From Apteryx mantelli (Eukaryota > Chordata > Aves > Apterygiformes > Apterygidae): DNA of 64,000 nt. The number at the start of each line of letters is the position of its first letter. Position 1 is the first letter of the stretch. Shown here piece by piece: positions 12,013 through 35,000 of this stretch. The translations under genes were made by a program, and so were the position numbers. A model generated the notes under the pieces. The model ran no database searches, was not told the origin of the DNA, and saw only the letters and a program-made list of their open reading frames with translations. The DNA is taken from positions 10,124,001-10,188,000 of the forward strand of contig NC_089994.1 of assembly GCF_036417845.1 (NCBI RefSeq), read 5' to 3'.

Positions 12013-12239
12013 CTCTCTCAAATTAAACGCTAGAAAAATCCTCTTTTTTTGCGGGACCTGCGGGAACTGCAGGGTTTTTTTCACCTGCCGAGAACTGCCC
12101 CTTCTCCTCTTTTTCTCCTCTCTTAGAACGAATCCGTAAATGTCGGTGACTCCCGTTAGCTGAACGTTTACGAATTATTATTATTCCTGTCGCCGTCGCC
12201 GTTATTGTTGCCATTCTCATTTCTGTCGTTATTATTTCG

Positions 12240-15200
12240 CATCGTTCGCAGCGCACGAGCGGCGGCGGCGGCGGCGCTGCGCGGGGCGGCGCGGGGAGCC
12301 CGGGCAGCGCGGCGGGGGCGGGCGGCGGCTTCGCACCGCTCCGCGCTGCCCCGAGGCGCCGCGGTCCGCACGCCCGGGCCTGGCCCTGGCCCGGGCCCTG
12401 GCCCGCCCGTGACACCCGGCCCGGGGCGCCTCGCCGCGGGGGAACCGTAGGGAGAAATCCGCGCGCGCGGACGTGTGCGCGGAGCAGCCCCCGGGCCGGC
12501 CGCGGCCGCCCCGCTCTCCGCGGCCCAGCAGCTCCGCGGGGAGCCGGGCTGTGCGGGGACGCAGCTGCCCCGCGGGGGCGGCCCCGGCCGCGGCCGGCAG
12601 CGGGGCTCGCCGGGGCGCACGGTGAGGGGCGGGAGGGGCGGCGGGGCCGGGCACGGGCACGGGCCGGGGGAGCGGGCAGAAAGGAGGGACCGCGGCAGGG
12701 ACGAGAGGAGAGATGCGAGCGGAGGGGGTGAGTGCGACGGGCGGACGGAGGGAAGGGGGAGGCGGCGGGACCGGGGCCGCTCGGGCCGGACGAGCACCCG
12801 GGGCCGGAGGAGCCCTCGGGCCGCGGCGCACCTGCGCCCGGCGCACCCGCGGGCCGCGGAGCAGCCGCCCTCGCCGCGGCCTGCAGCGGGGCGTGCGGGG
12901 CCCCCCGGCCCGGGAGGAACCGGGGCGCCTCTGCTGTCACGCGGCCGCGGCCCGGGGTGAGAGACCGGCGTACGCGGGCCCGGGAGGGCACCTGAGCCCG
13001 GCCCGGGGCGGCGGGGCCCGGCGGGGAGGAACCCGCCGAGGGAGCAGGGAGGTGTCCGGCCCCACAGCCCGGGGTGTCCGGCCCCGGCGTCCTCTGAGCG
13101 TGGCCTCGCCGGAAAGGCCTGGGGCACTTCGGGGTGCGGGGGGTCCTGGAGGCCCGGACCAAGCGGGGGGCGCCGGCCCCGCACGGTTACCGCTGCGGGG
13201 AACGGCGCTGTGTGGGGCCAGGATCGGCGCGGGGAGACCCGCGGGGGGGTGCGTGGGGCGGCGGGGAGGCGGCCGCGCAGGGGCTGCCGTCGGGGGGCCG
13301 CGGGCGCCGTTGCAAAGCGCTGCTTTTCCCCAGTGCTGCCGCTGGCTTTCGCCCCGCCGGGGCGGGAGCACTTCGGGGCAGATGAGACGTGTGGCCCCGG
13401 CGGGGATGTGCACCGATTCCTGCCCTTTTCCCCCGGCTCGAGCCCTCGGCGTTCCCGCAGCGCGGAGCTGTTCCCGGGGGCGAGACAGTCCCGACCTCTC
13501 CTCCCACCTGCTCGGGAAGGTGTGAGCTGGGGGGCGGGGGGCAGATAAACCCCCTCGCCCTCTCCCCTGTTCCCCTTCCGACGGCCTCCGGGCTTCATCC
13601 ATTTGCCCCTCGGCCCGGGGGCAACTACAGAGCCGCGGGCAACGCAGCAGCGATAGCAGCAGTGCTGGCAGCCCCGTCCAGGCCGGATTCACCCCGCAGC
13701 GCTGCGGCGAGGCAGAGCGGCCGCGGCGCGGCCCGGGGGGGCAGGAGAGGGGACGAGCCCGTGGCAGGCCCCTTTGCGGGCCCCTTTGCAGCACAGAGAA
13801 ACGCAACCGGCTCTCTCGGCTTTTTCTCCCGGGTGGGGGGGGTCCCCGTCCTGGGGATCTGGGGCTGTTTCGCCCCCCACTACCACCCCCCGGAGCCGCT
13901 AACACGCGTGTGAACCCCGTGGGGGCCTGCGAGAGGGGCTGCCCCCCCCCCCGGCATCGCCTGCGAGGCCGCGGAGTTACCGCGGGCCCAGGGGAAGGAG
14001 CGGGCAGGGCGCAGCGCCCCGCACGCCGCGGGGGCTCCGCTCCTGCTTGCGCGCTTTATGGCTTTCCGGAGCAGCGGGGATTCCGGGGAAAAGCGCGGCG
14101 GGCGGGAAGGAGAAAGGGAGAAACCTGGGAACACGGCCTGGGGCAGCCCAAAGCACGGGCAGGAACCGCCGAGCCCCCGCACCCGTTGGGGCGCTGGGAT
14201 TCGGGGCTTTTCTTAATTTCCGAGGGGGGGGGATTTCCTTTGCCCCTGCGGGGAGGCGCTGCCGGGAGCGGGACGCAGCGGGGAAGGGGCTGGCGCGGAG
14301 TCTCCCGGCGGCTCTGCCGTCGCCGCCCGGGAGGTGTCTGCAGCCGGACGCGGCTCCTCCGCTTCCCCCGCTGCTCCGGCACTTTCGCCCCGTGCTTTCC
14401 CAACGAAATCCCCTCCCCTCCTGCTTTTATTGCAGCCAGGTAACCAGCGCGGCTCCGCACCGGGAGAGCTTTTTCCTTTGCGTGCCCGTAAGATCAGGGT
14501 AGAAAAGTGGCCGGCCGGGAAACGCGCTGACAGCAGCAGCAAAGCAACAAAACAACGTTCGTGTCACGTTCTGCCCTTATGCCTTTAGCGGCAGGAACAT
14601 ATGCTCAAATATGTAAGAGTCGTCTAGATTTTTCTCTGCAAATATTTTTACCACATCCAAAGATAATATTTCAACAGAAGAATCAAGCCCCGCAGGCTAC
14701 AGACGGGGCAGCTATATATAACCCGCTTGCTCACGCCGGCTCTCCGCGCATCGCTCGGGTTATGCAACCCCCATCGCGGCGGTAGCCACCGGCGCGCCCC
14801 ACGGCTCCGCCCGCCCCGTCGGGGCATTTCCCCCGGGACCTCGCTGCTGCCGCCCGTCCGCAGGGACCGGCGCCGGGACCGGGGCCGGGGCCGGGCCGGG
14901 CCCAGCGGGGCGGCCGCGCCACCTCGCCCCGTGCCGATGCGGAGGAAGGGCCCGGGGGACGCCGCGGCTCTCCGAGGGGCCCGTGCCGGCCGGTGAGTAG
15001 CGCCTCGGCCTCCGTGGGGCAGGGACGGGCACCGGCCCGGCCTCCCTCCGCCGCCCGGGAGGGCCGGGCAGGTGCCTGCCGACGGCGCGGGCTCCCACCC
15101 CGGGCCGCGCAACGGGCTCGCCCGCCGCCGCGCCGTTTGCTTTCCGTTTTCTCCGCTTTATTTTTTTTTTTTTTCGGCCAAGGAAACGGTCCAGCGCCTG

Positions 15201-15720
15201 CTTGTGACTTTGGGGGTCTGGTGGCCCGGGGAGGTCCCCCCTGCCGCTCCGGCGAGGCGGGCGGCGGTACCTGCGCCCGCCGCGCACCCCGACGTGCCGG
15301 TCGCCTGCCCGCCCCGGCGGCGGCGGCGGCGCGGGCTGGAAACGCCCGGGCGCGGCGCTCCGGCGGGCTCGGGGCTGAGCCGGGCCGGGCCGCAGCCCCG
15401 CGGGTGGACCCGGGCTGGAGGAAGGGAGCGATCCCCCTTCTCGGTACCGGACATCCGCAGCGTGACGCTGGGCTCGGCGCGGCGCGGCTCTTCCCTTCCC
15501 GTCGGCCGGCTCCCCGCCGCCGTGATTGACACCGCCGGCCCCTCCGCCCGCCCCGCGGCACATCCCTCCCCGGCGGCCCGCTCGCCGTGCCCGGGAGGCG
15601 GGGAAGGGCCTCCCCAGCCCTTTGACACCGTCGCGGCAGGAGTTTCACTTCGCTTTCGCCGCCGCCGCCGCTGCAGGCAAACACCCCCGGCTTCCATGTG
15701 ACGCCTCCCAGCCACTGAAT
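12240..15720. other. Large CpG island upstream of TBX1
   Basis: Extremely GC- and CpG-rich DNA with many GGGCGG-type boxes and G-runs. Long open frames exist in several frames on both strands, but they translate to Ala/Arg/Gly/Pro-rich sequence without family signatures, as expected where stop codons are rare. The island fits the promoter domain of a developmental regulator. Confidence 0.75.
14560..14765 (+). promoter_or_regulatory. AT-rich block with TATATATAA inside the CpG island
   Basis: About 200 bp of AT-rich sequence stands out in otherwise GC-rich DNA. It ends with TATATATAA at 14713-14721, followed by GC-rich DNA. It could be an upstream TBX1 promoter or a conserved element. No splice donor that would lead into exon 1 could be assigned with confidence. 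Confidence 0.3.
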
Positions 15721-16225
15721 GGGGGAAAGCGCCTATAAGGGAGCCACTTTCCCTACGTGCAGCAGGGGAAGGGGGGGGCAGAAGCAGGAGGTGGTGGTTG
15801 GGGGGGAGGGAAGAGAGGAAATAAATTAATAAATCGCAGGGAAAGAGGCTGGGGGGGGGGGAGAAACTAAGACCCCGGGGGATAAATCGGTTGGGTTATT
15901 TATTTTCTCCCCCCCGGTTCCCTCTCTCTGGCAGGGCTCGATCCGGCCGCTTCGGTGCTCGGCGCTGGCTGCAAAGGGCCCTGGGGAAGTTTCTTGCTCC
16001 CCAACGCCCTTCCCGAGCGCGGGGGGAGAGGGTTTGGGTTGTTTTTTGTTTGGGTATTTTTTCTTTTTTTTTTTTTCGTTTCCCTCCCCACCTTTCTGGA
16101 AGGAGGGGGGTCTCGCTCGCACCTCCCTGGATGGTGCGCTAGAAAGGAGGGGAGTGAGGGGGTGGGAGGGGGGGCTCGTGGTGGGAGGCTGCCGCGGCTG
16201 CTGCTCCTGCATTGGTGTCTCCCCT
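15721..16225 (+). promoter_or_regulatory. TBX1: Candidate TBX1 proximal promoter and 5' UTR
   Basis: A TATA-like TATAAGG at 15734-15740 lies about 490 bp before the upstream ATG, at the edge of a CpG island. It is followed by purine-rich and T-rich sequence. A TGATTGACAC motif (PBX/MEIS-type composite) lies at about 15522. Transcription start sites cannot be fixed from sequence. Confidence 0.35.
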
Positions 16226-26522
<10,297 letters not shown>

Positions 26523-29500
26523 CGCCGCCGCCACGGCCCGGCGAGAGACTAGCGGCGGCGCGTGCTGCGACCGTCGCCGCGACCGTTACCGTCCTCCCCC
26601 TCTTCCCGCCTTTCCCCCTCTTCCCGCCTCACGAACGAGCTGATAGGCCAGCCTGACTTGATCGACAATCGGAGAGCCCAATCGCAGGGAGCCGGGCCCC
26701 GCCCCGCCCCCCCACCCCGCGGCGGGCTGCGAGGGTGGGGGCGGCTGCGTGCCTGAGGCTGGCGGGGGCACGTGGGGTGCTCGCCATCGCTGTGTGACCC
26801 GCAGCTGCACTTTGATAAATGAAGCCATATGTTGTTATCTCCCTTCTCCCTACCCCCACTCCTGTGTTCTTGCGGACACCCCATCCCACCTCCGTGGTGT
26901 GCTGGGTGTTGAGGATGATAGGGCCCCGGGAAGCGGGTAGGATGGAGCCGTTAGCGCCCAGGGCAGAGCAGTGGCAGCTGTGAGGTGAATTGCCTGAGAC
27001 TCTGCTGGCGGTCAGGGCCCCAGCCAAACCTGGGCTCTGGTACTGCTGATTACCAGCCCCAGGCCTTCCCCACTCGCCCACCTGGCCTTGTGATGGAAAT
27101 CTGGCGTTGCCACCACTTTGGGCAGTGCCACGGGGTTTTCCCAGCCCAGAGGAATGTGTTGTGTTAACACTGAGTAGGACGGGCCAGTGTGCTGCAGGGT
27201 GGGCTGCGAGCACCGGCAGCCACCAGCCACAGGCAGCCACGGACCCCGGGGCGGGAGTATAATTCAGCGTGTGTTGATGTAAGTTTGCCCTTTACCTTGG
27301 CCTCATTCACAACTGACTCCGTTCTTCTGGGATACTGTCAAAGGAAACAGTTTAACCTAAGGGAACACTTTGGATCTCCACAGGCAGCACTATAAGAAAT
27401 ATAATCCACGCTGGTCTTTCCCGTTGCTGAGCTGTTCATGAGTTTTAGGGTTCATGGGGGCAGCTTAACCACAAAAGCTATTTTTTGGAGCTGTTGAGAA
27501 GAGCACATGTCCAAGAGCACAGCCGTCTACAGCTTCTTCTTTTCGCAACAATTGATACTACTAAGATCTAAAAACTAGCCTGGGGGCGGAGGGAATACCC
27601 ACAAAATTTAGACTGTATATTCTCAGCAATAGTTTGTAAACTGGCTGCTCCTGAGGCAGCTGCACAGTACTGCCTTCCCAGAGCCTTTCCTGGGCTCTTG
27701 CTGTTCTCCCATTGAGAGGTGCCTTTTAGAGGAACTTCAGGGTTTTTTTCCCAGAATGCCTCACCCCTTATATTTGGTTGACCCAAACTGCAGTAGTCCT
27801 AAAGCACCTATTCTGCACCTACCTGCTTGCTGCACCTTTCCTCTTAAAGCTGGTAAGTACTTTTTTTTTTTTTTTTCCTCTTCAGTAGCTTTTCCTTATT
27901 GTTGAAAAGATGGGCCTGTTCATCACAATTTCTCCAGTGATGTGTTTTGAATAGCTGGCTTGTGTTTTTTTTGTCAGATGCGTCACCAAATGTCAGTCCT
28001 TTTGTGTTGTTCAGAGAAGGTATTGAACAGCTTCTCAGCTGTGTTGGTATACAGTATTATAAACACTTTTCTGATTCTTCCATGTGATTCTATGAAAAAA
28101 AAAAGTTTTTTTCTTTTGAGTTCTCTATTCATCCATGTTTGTGTGTCTTTACTACCAACTCTGCAATGGTTTGCTGATACCTTTTAAAACAATCCTTCCC
28201 TTATGCAGGTGGCAGTGTTAATAGTGATGTTTATTCATTCTCTGGCAGTGGGCTTTGGGCTTCCGAAACTCTTTGGAACGGTTAAGAAGGGATTGCAGGC
28301 TAACATGAATATTTTCTGTGTTTTTTTTTTTCTGTTATAAAAAATATATCTGGATCCATGGAAAAGAATTGTGCAAGAAATATGTATTTTATTTGACATT
28401 TGCAGTGAATTGTGAAATTCTTAGTGTCTGACTAAACCATAATTAATGTTCTCAGAAAGGTTGATGTAAAATAGCCTTGTGCTTACTATTAATCAGTGGG
28501 AAATGGCTCTCTGATGTTCTCTGTTGTTTTGCCGCTGTTATTTCAGAGTTTTGATTTGTTATCTGTAAACTGATTAGTGCCAAAGCTTTGGTCAAACGTT
28601 TAATGAAGTTGTTATATTTATTATTTCTTTCAAAGATTATACAAACATTTTTTTTCCTTGATAGTTGCAGTGTAGAGAAAAAAGTCATGACAACCAAAGA
28701 ATTATATCTGCAAACAGTGTAGATACTTGTAGATATTTGTAGATACGTGTAGATAATCTTATTACATTTAAATTGAAAAGACATTGGACAGTGACATTTA
28801 TAAATGCTTTTCCTTTCCTTTCTTTCTTTCTTTTCTTGTTTAATTACTTGTGTGTGTTTGTCAGTTTATCTGTCTAAACCTCCCCTGCAAACTGAGGTCA
28901 CTTAAGGAGGAATACAAAACTGTAGTTTTATGATTTGTTTAGCCTGAGGAACTAGTGAATCTTCATAGGTGACTGCTCCCCCCCTTCCCCCCCCCTAGTT
29001 GTGGGGGCTGCTTATGGCTATAATGATCATTATGCAACAACTGACAGGGTTGGGGTCCTAAGCTGAAATGGATACAGGACACTTTTGTTTGTATTTGTTA
29101 GCACCTGTTTTCTTTAAACATACATTGATCAATGCAGATTGGCCATAGACCTTTTCAAACACACTTTGCTGCACAAGGGCTGAGAGGACTGAACAGCCCT
29201 GTACACCAGCAGTAAAATGTGCTTTTACAGAAAGTGGCTCAAAGTCCTTGCATTGACTGTGCAAAGCTTAATTTTTCCCCTTTGGAAGAAAAGAAAATCC
29301 CAGGTCAAAACTTTTAACTATGTATGGGGCAGTGGGCCCTCAGGTTCACTGGGCTAGAAGAAGAACCACTACAGGGAGTCCTGTGCCTGAATGGAAGGTA
29401 GAGACCATGCAGCTGTATCAAGATTACAATTTTAAGTGTGAAAATGGTATTTCTATCTTTGCTTTTAGGCCAGCAACTTGCAAGGTACTTGCATGTGTTA

Positions 29501-30102
29501 GTACTAAACATGTTAGCAGTCCATTTCATGCTATGTTATTATAGTTTTTAAATCAAGCCTTCTCTGGGCTTTGACTTGTGTTTCTTCCTTGTATAGCAGT
29601 GCCCATCTCACTGGGTGGGAGTGTTCCAGATATGGAAAGCAAGCAGGGTTATTCTTCTATCCCAACAAACAAGTTGCATTAAAAAAAAACAAAAAAACCC
29701 CAACTACATACATATTGAGCGGTAGAAGCCTTATTAAAATCACACAAAAGCTGTAACATCGAAAACCAGTGATACTTTAAATTCATGCTACCTATCAACT
29801 GGTTAGTCAAGAGGTATCATGTACAGGTCATGCCTTACCTATATGTATTGCAGTTTCATTTGAAAAATAGCTTTGTATGATTTGATTATACATATGTTTA
29901 AAACTTCACTCAGTACATACTGTCACTGAGGTCAAAGGCAAATACTTGGGAAGTAGGCTACAGCATTTCCAGACAATACTTCCACTTATGGTCACCTCAA
30001 GTCACACATAACACTGTGTATTTAAAAGCTGCTGGTAAAACAGACCCAAGCACAGAGGTTACAAGCAATCTTTGTCTTTCCTAAACAGGGCTACAGAATA
30101 AA
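26523..30102 (+). other. TBX1: TBX1 3' UTR, extent uncertain
   Basis: The DNA after the TBX1 stop changes from GC-rich to AT-rich near 26,800. No canonical AATAAA appears for about 3.5 kb. ATTAAA variants lie near 29,678 and 29,733, and the first AATAAA is at 30097-30102. Any of these could end the transcript. A phased 10-bp repeat lies at 28719-28758. Confidence 0.3.
28719..28758 (+). repeat. Four tandem 10-bp GTAGATA repeats
   Basis: Units gtagatactt, gtagatattt, gtagatacgt and gtagataatc follow one another without gaps. Each contains AGATA, a GATA-factor-like core, spaced at one DNA helical turn. Confidence 0.8.
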
Positions 30103-30930
30103 TTAGCCATGTGGCTCTGTTTTCCAGAGGTACAAGCTGAATTTACTGATTGCTCAGCAGGTCTGAAACCACATCACTTACTCTAGTGGGTAAATACAGG
30201 ATTAGGAATCTACAGGTGAAATGATGGAGTTCTTTGCCTGATCACTTACACCAAACACCAGGGACAACTCAGGTTTTCAGGAACATTTTTGTTTGGGTTT
30301 TTTTTTTTGGTTGTTTTCGTTTTTTGTTTTTCTTGCTGATGGATCTGACTAAATTCAACATAGGATGCAAGCATGGGGGTGATATTTCTATATGCTTGCA
30401 GTGTTTGTGCATAATGTTTACACGCTTCATGGATGTTGTTTGAAATCTTTGCTTAAGTTCGGGGGACTCAAGAACTGCTTTGGGTGGAACTGTGAAGGTG
30501 GTCACCGTAAGGTGCCTCTCGGTGTCCTAGGGGGTTGGTATCACTTCAGTCAATCTCAAGCAGACCTATTTGTGGCCATTGCTAGGGGAGCAAGTAGTTT
30601 GGATTCCTGCATGCTACAGTCTGTTTAACAGCACGTTGCAGGGTGGAGGGTGACCCAAGGACTGCAGTAAGAGTGAAAAGGCATTTTGCAGCCACCAGGG
30701 CAGACCACACAGGAAAGGCCTGGATCAGGTTTGGTGACTGTTTACACAACTACTGAGCCCTGTAGGTTTTATCCCAACCTGGTCTGATGAGCAAGGTCCA
30801 CCTATGAGATCATGAAGAACAAATGTTCACCTGCAAAATCATCTCTGCATGCAGTGAGATTCCCACTTTTGATAGGAGCTCCAGTGGTCTCTATGCTCAG
30901 ATTTCTGTGAGCCATGAGCAGAGACACCTA

Positions 30931-30966
30931 CCCCCCCCCCCCCATACACACACACACACACACACT
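30931..30966 (+). repeat. C13 homopolymer followed by (AC)n microsatellite
   Basis: Thirteen consecutive C bases are followed directly by ATACACAC... with about ten AC units. Confidence 0.85.
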
Positions 30967-31991
30967 CTACAGACCTCTGTACCATTTAGCTATTCAGGAC
31001 TTGCTGGGCTTCCCTTTATTTCTGCCGTGTTGCATCCTTTGCCAGGAAGCCCAGGACTTCTCTACAGGGAATGCTGCAACCTTGGGAGACTTAAAAAGTC
31101 TTCCCTCCCCCTGCCCCCCAGAAAAAAAAGAAGTTATCCTCTCCCCTCTATCCTGGGGCAAGGGATCACAGCCTGCTTACGAGGAAGGGAAAAGGGGATG
31201 CTGCAAGGCTCAGTTCCTCCGTGACCCCTGCCCAGGGTTTGGTTTCTCACATGCCTCGCTCCTCTGGAGAGAATTCAAAGGGGGCCTAAGCTGCTGCAGT
31301 GCTTCCCGCAGGAGCCCCTAATGCAGGGCAGCAAGGGCTGAGCACAAGGCCCAAGAGCAGGCGTGTGTGTGTGTAAATGGGGCAGCTTCCCCTGCCTGCA
31401 GTAGGTGCCCTTTCCTGGGTAATGGTGTGAAATTCCCCAGAAAAGTTTGTTCATGCAGAGGTTCTCCTTAGCCCAGCAGCTGCCCTCTAACTGCGTACAG
31501 ATGTTCTGGGAGACAGTGTGGGTCCCCACTAACTTGAGGTTTCTTAGTTCATCCTTTGTGGCCAGCCATGGCTACTGGGGCTGTGTGACATGGGGCCACT
31601 TCTGCTGTTATGCTGTCCTCCCTCTGCTAAGGAGACCTCATTCTCTCCAGCAAGTGCATTTCAACTTGTGATGCGTGGATCGCTGGAAAAGGGGCGGTGG
31701 TACTTTCTTCTGGTCTGAAAGGGATAAGAAAAAAGAAGTTCACAGAAGCTGTGTAATATTCTGCCCGCGTAAAATGCCTAAATGGTCCCCACAGCCACTG
31801 GAAACAAGTTAGGCACCCCCAGCGTTTTGTTTGTGCAGGGAGGTGGCAGAAGCTGAGACCTCCTCAAAGGAGTGTTGGAGGAGCTAATGCAGCAGTACTG
31901 TTAAAGCAAGTTTTAGCACCTCCATCCAAGGAGCTCAAGAAGTTGCTGCAAGTCTGTTGAGCGTATGTTGGGGTGGAGGGTGGGGGGAGTG

Positions 31992-32020
31992 TGTGTGCAC
32001 GTGCACACATGTGCACACAT
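31992..32020. repeat. Alternating purine-pyrimidine palindrome and direct repeat
   Basis: TGTGTGCACGTGCACACA (31992-32009) is a perfect 18-bp palindrome centred on CACGTG. GTGCACACAT then occurs twice in tandem (32001-32010 and 32011-32020). The alternating GT/CA pattern could adopt Z-DNA. Confidence 0.7.
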
Positions 32021-35000
32021 GGATTTTGCTTCTTGTTGCTTTTCCTTCTGTTGTTCAGTTTCATGATGGAGTGAAGAGCAAAAGCTTTTTGCTGGAGGAA
32101 CTGTTGAGAGGGTGGGTGCAATGGTTTGATCTGCCATTTATATTAAACAGCCTGGGTAGACAGCAGATAACGTATCGCTCCAGTGGGATCGGAGGATCGG
32201 ATTTGGAATGTGATGGTGGGTATCCCTGCACCACGGCACTGGTGGACGAAGGATGCGGCACACACGCACACCCGCCCGGCCGTGCCTGAAGAGCAAGCTC
32301 CCTCCAGAGGGAAGAGTTGTGCATTGCACCAATCAGATCATGCACGCATACAAAAGGACCACTTAAGGAACTTCGGCCCAAACTTGTAAATACGCAATCT
32401 GAGAGAAAAATATAGATTCGTTTTAGTAAACCAAGATTTGATCTTTAAACTGCACAGGCATAAATAAGGAAGGGTATTAATCTGGGGGTTAGGACTTCAG
32501 GATAATCAGACAGCAATAATTTAGATGTTGCTTTAACACAGTATTATGAAGAGTCAGAGAACATAGTATAGTGGCTAATATGTATGTAAATTTTTGAAAA
32601 AAAATGCATTTTTTCTTCACTTAATTATTCCTATTCAATCAATCCGTAAGATGTTTAATTTACAAGAGCGATTAAAATAACTAGAGGAAAGCAACTGTAC
32701 TCAAAGATTTCTACTGCTGGCCCTTATCATGACCATGGCGTGTGCTTAGTAAATGTGTTCTTCATTGAAGCAAGTGACACCCAATGTCTGTGTGAACCTA
32801 GTTAGTGTATTAGAGATTAGCAAACCTCTAAGCACCGTATTCTATACTTTTTTTTTTTTGCCCAGTGTATTGTACACACAATCAATGTAAAAAGAGCCTG
32901 TTCAAGATAGCCATATGTTTCAGAATTAATGTATACGTCTTATTACACTATATATGTGCATGTGCTGCTCCTCTTTTCAGAGGTCCACCTTCCTTCTGGA
33001 AGGCTATGTAAAGTACTGCATGTGTTACATATGCCAGAAAAATGCATCCACCACCCTCCCCATTAATAGAAATGACCTATTATAAATTTACTGAAGATAC
33101 TATAGTTTTATAAATTGACCACATATGCCTGTGTAATATTTATTATATCACATTTCATAGCATTTCTGTTTTATGAAATTCAGCCTTGAATATGTCACAT
33201 ATGTTTTGCATATATATGCACTATTCAGCCAAGTATATCCAAGTAAAGTATGATAAATGTGTTCCTTCCGTATGAGAAATTAAATGTTTTTGAGATTTTT
33301 TTTTTAAGTTTATGAAGAGCAGCCTATACAAAATAATTACAATAAATCATTCATTCATATTTAGGTTAAATGCATGAATTTGAACTAGTAACAAAGTGAT
33401 TAAGAACAAAAGCCAGAAAAGTCATATTTAGGACCTAATTCTATAAGGATATGGAGCAGCGTAACTTCTATAAAGGTAAAGAGAGCATCTGTATTTGCAA
33501 GACTAGCTGTTACATGGTGTAAAATCATCCAAGCTTGTATAGCAACTTCCAGCTCATGCTCCCAGAGTGATTCTGTAACTGGTAACAGATAGCCTCTCAT
33601 CACCTCCATGAAAGGATGAGCATTTCATTATAGTCTGCCTCATTCAGAAAGCAAGTGCCCTTTTAATTCTGTTCTGCCTTGAGTTCTAGTTACCAGATGG
33701 CTCTTACAGTGTTTCCTAATTTTTGTATGAACAGCTCTTAGTGGGCGTTGGTAGACAGAGAGGGTGTGTTTTGTTGTTGGGTTGTTTTTTTTTTTTTTTT
33801 GCTGCCAAATACACTCTCACTGAAGATGGTTTAAGTAACTAACCCACAGGTTGTTTTAGTGGGCAGGGCAGGAGTCTTCTGACACCATTGCTGTGTTCTA
33901 TACCTGCGTGTAAAACGGGTAATTGCACAAGTGCCCAGGTACTCAGACTGAAATCCTTGGGTTGTATCTGTAAACTGCTAAAGGAAGTTAAAAACAGAAT
34001 AAACAGCATGTAAAACTGCTTGAAGCACATTCATCTGAAGTGTTTGCACTATTCGTTTTTTCAATGGCCTTAGCTTGACTGATGGACAAGGGCTCTGCCT
34101 TAGTGTTTGCTTTTTCCCCTGCTTGCTTACTGTGCCCATTGTACCTCATTCCACTGGGCAGACGGTTCCCCCTCTCTTCTGTGCTCCAGCCTGCCTAGCT
34201 CACCTGCCACTGGGTTGGATGCGAGCCCCTGCAGTGTGGGCAGTCAGAGCTAGCACGGAGTGTGGAGGGGTCACAGAAGAAGACTTCCCATTCCAAACAT
34301 CTCAAGGGGGCAGAATAGGGATGGCAAGAGGGGAGTGCAGAGGCCCTCCTCTCAGTCTGATTTTATTTGAGCACTGCCTTACATATCTTTTATTTCAGCA
34401 AAAATGAAGCGAGTCTTTTATTCTATCCCCTTACCTGCTTGTTGTCAGCTACTTCAAACCAGATGGGCTCAAGAGATAACACTTTAAAGACTCAATGTCT
34501 CTATTTAGCGTGATGCCAAGTCTGCATGCCATCAAAATATCTGAGACAAAAAAAAAAAATCTGAAAAGATAATACTTATTAAGTATCATGTTAAAAGCAG
34601 CCTAGGTGCTTTTCTGTGTCCACAGACCATATGTATCCAAGAATCATTAAGCTTTCATATCAACAACATTTCTTTTAATTACCATCAAGACAAATACCAT
34701 GTCCACATTCCCTTCCATGTTTAAAATTATTATGTAGGCCCATTGTGCTAACCTTGCCTCCTACCTATGTCAGAACATGTCAATAGCAATCAGTGCCACA
34801 GGTACTTGGAAAATGTACCTTTGCAAGCATGAGATGCCAGAACTGTGGAGCAGAAGTCTGGCTCAGCATTTTAACATGCTCCCTAGATTCCCTGATCTGG
34901 ACATAATCAGGTTCAATATCTATGCAGCTGGGAGGAAACAGATCACTGCTGTCTAGAAAGTGCCACAGGTTTTTCCCACTCTAATTTGCGTACACTTTGA

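Noticed and set aside
10411-12139. Phe/Leu/Ser-rich hydrophobic open frames resembling membrane proteins
   Set aside because: They are translations of C/T-only repeats.
12023-13905. Long minus-strand open frames (320-480 codons) over the CpG island
   Set aside because: Composition is Pro/Arg/Ala/Gly with no domain. Similar open frames occur in several frames at once, as expected where stop codons are rare.
14731-15715. Overlapping open frames of 180-320 codons on both strands
   Set aside because: Again CpG-island composition with no signatures and no splice or start context.
28079-28110. GATTCTATGA near an A run, similar to the 3' end of avian CR1 LINEs
   Set aside because: A single short match with no recognisable CR1 body next to it; insufficient to call an element.
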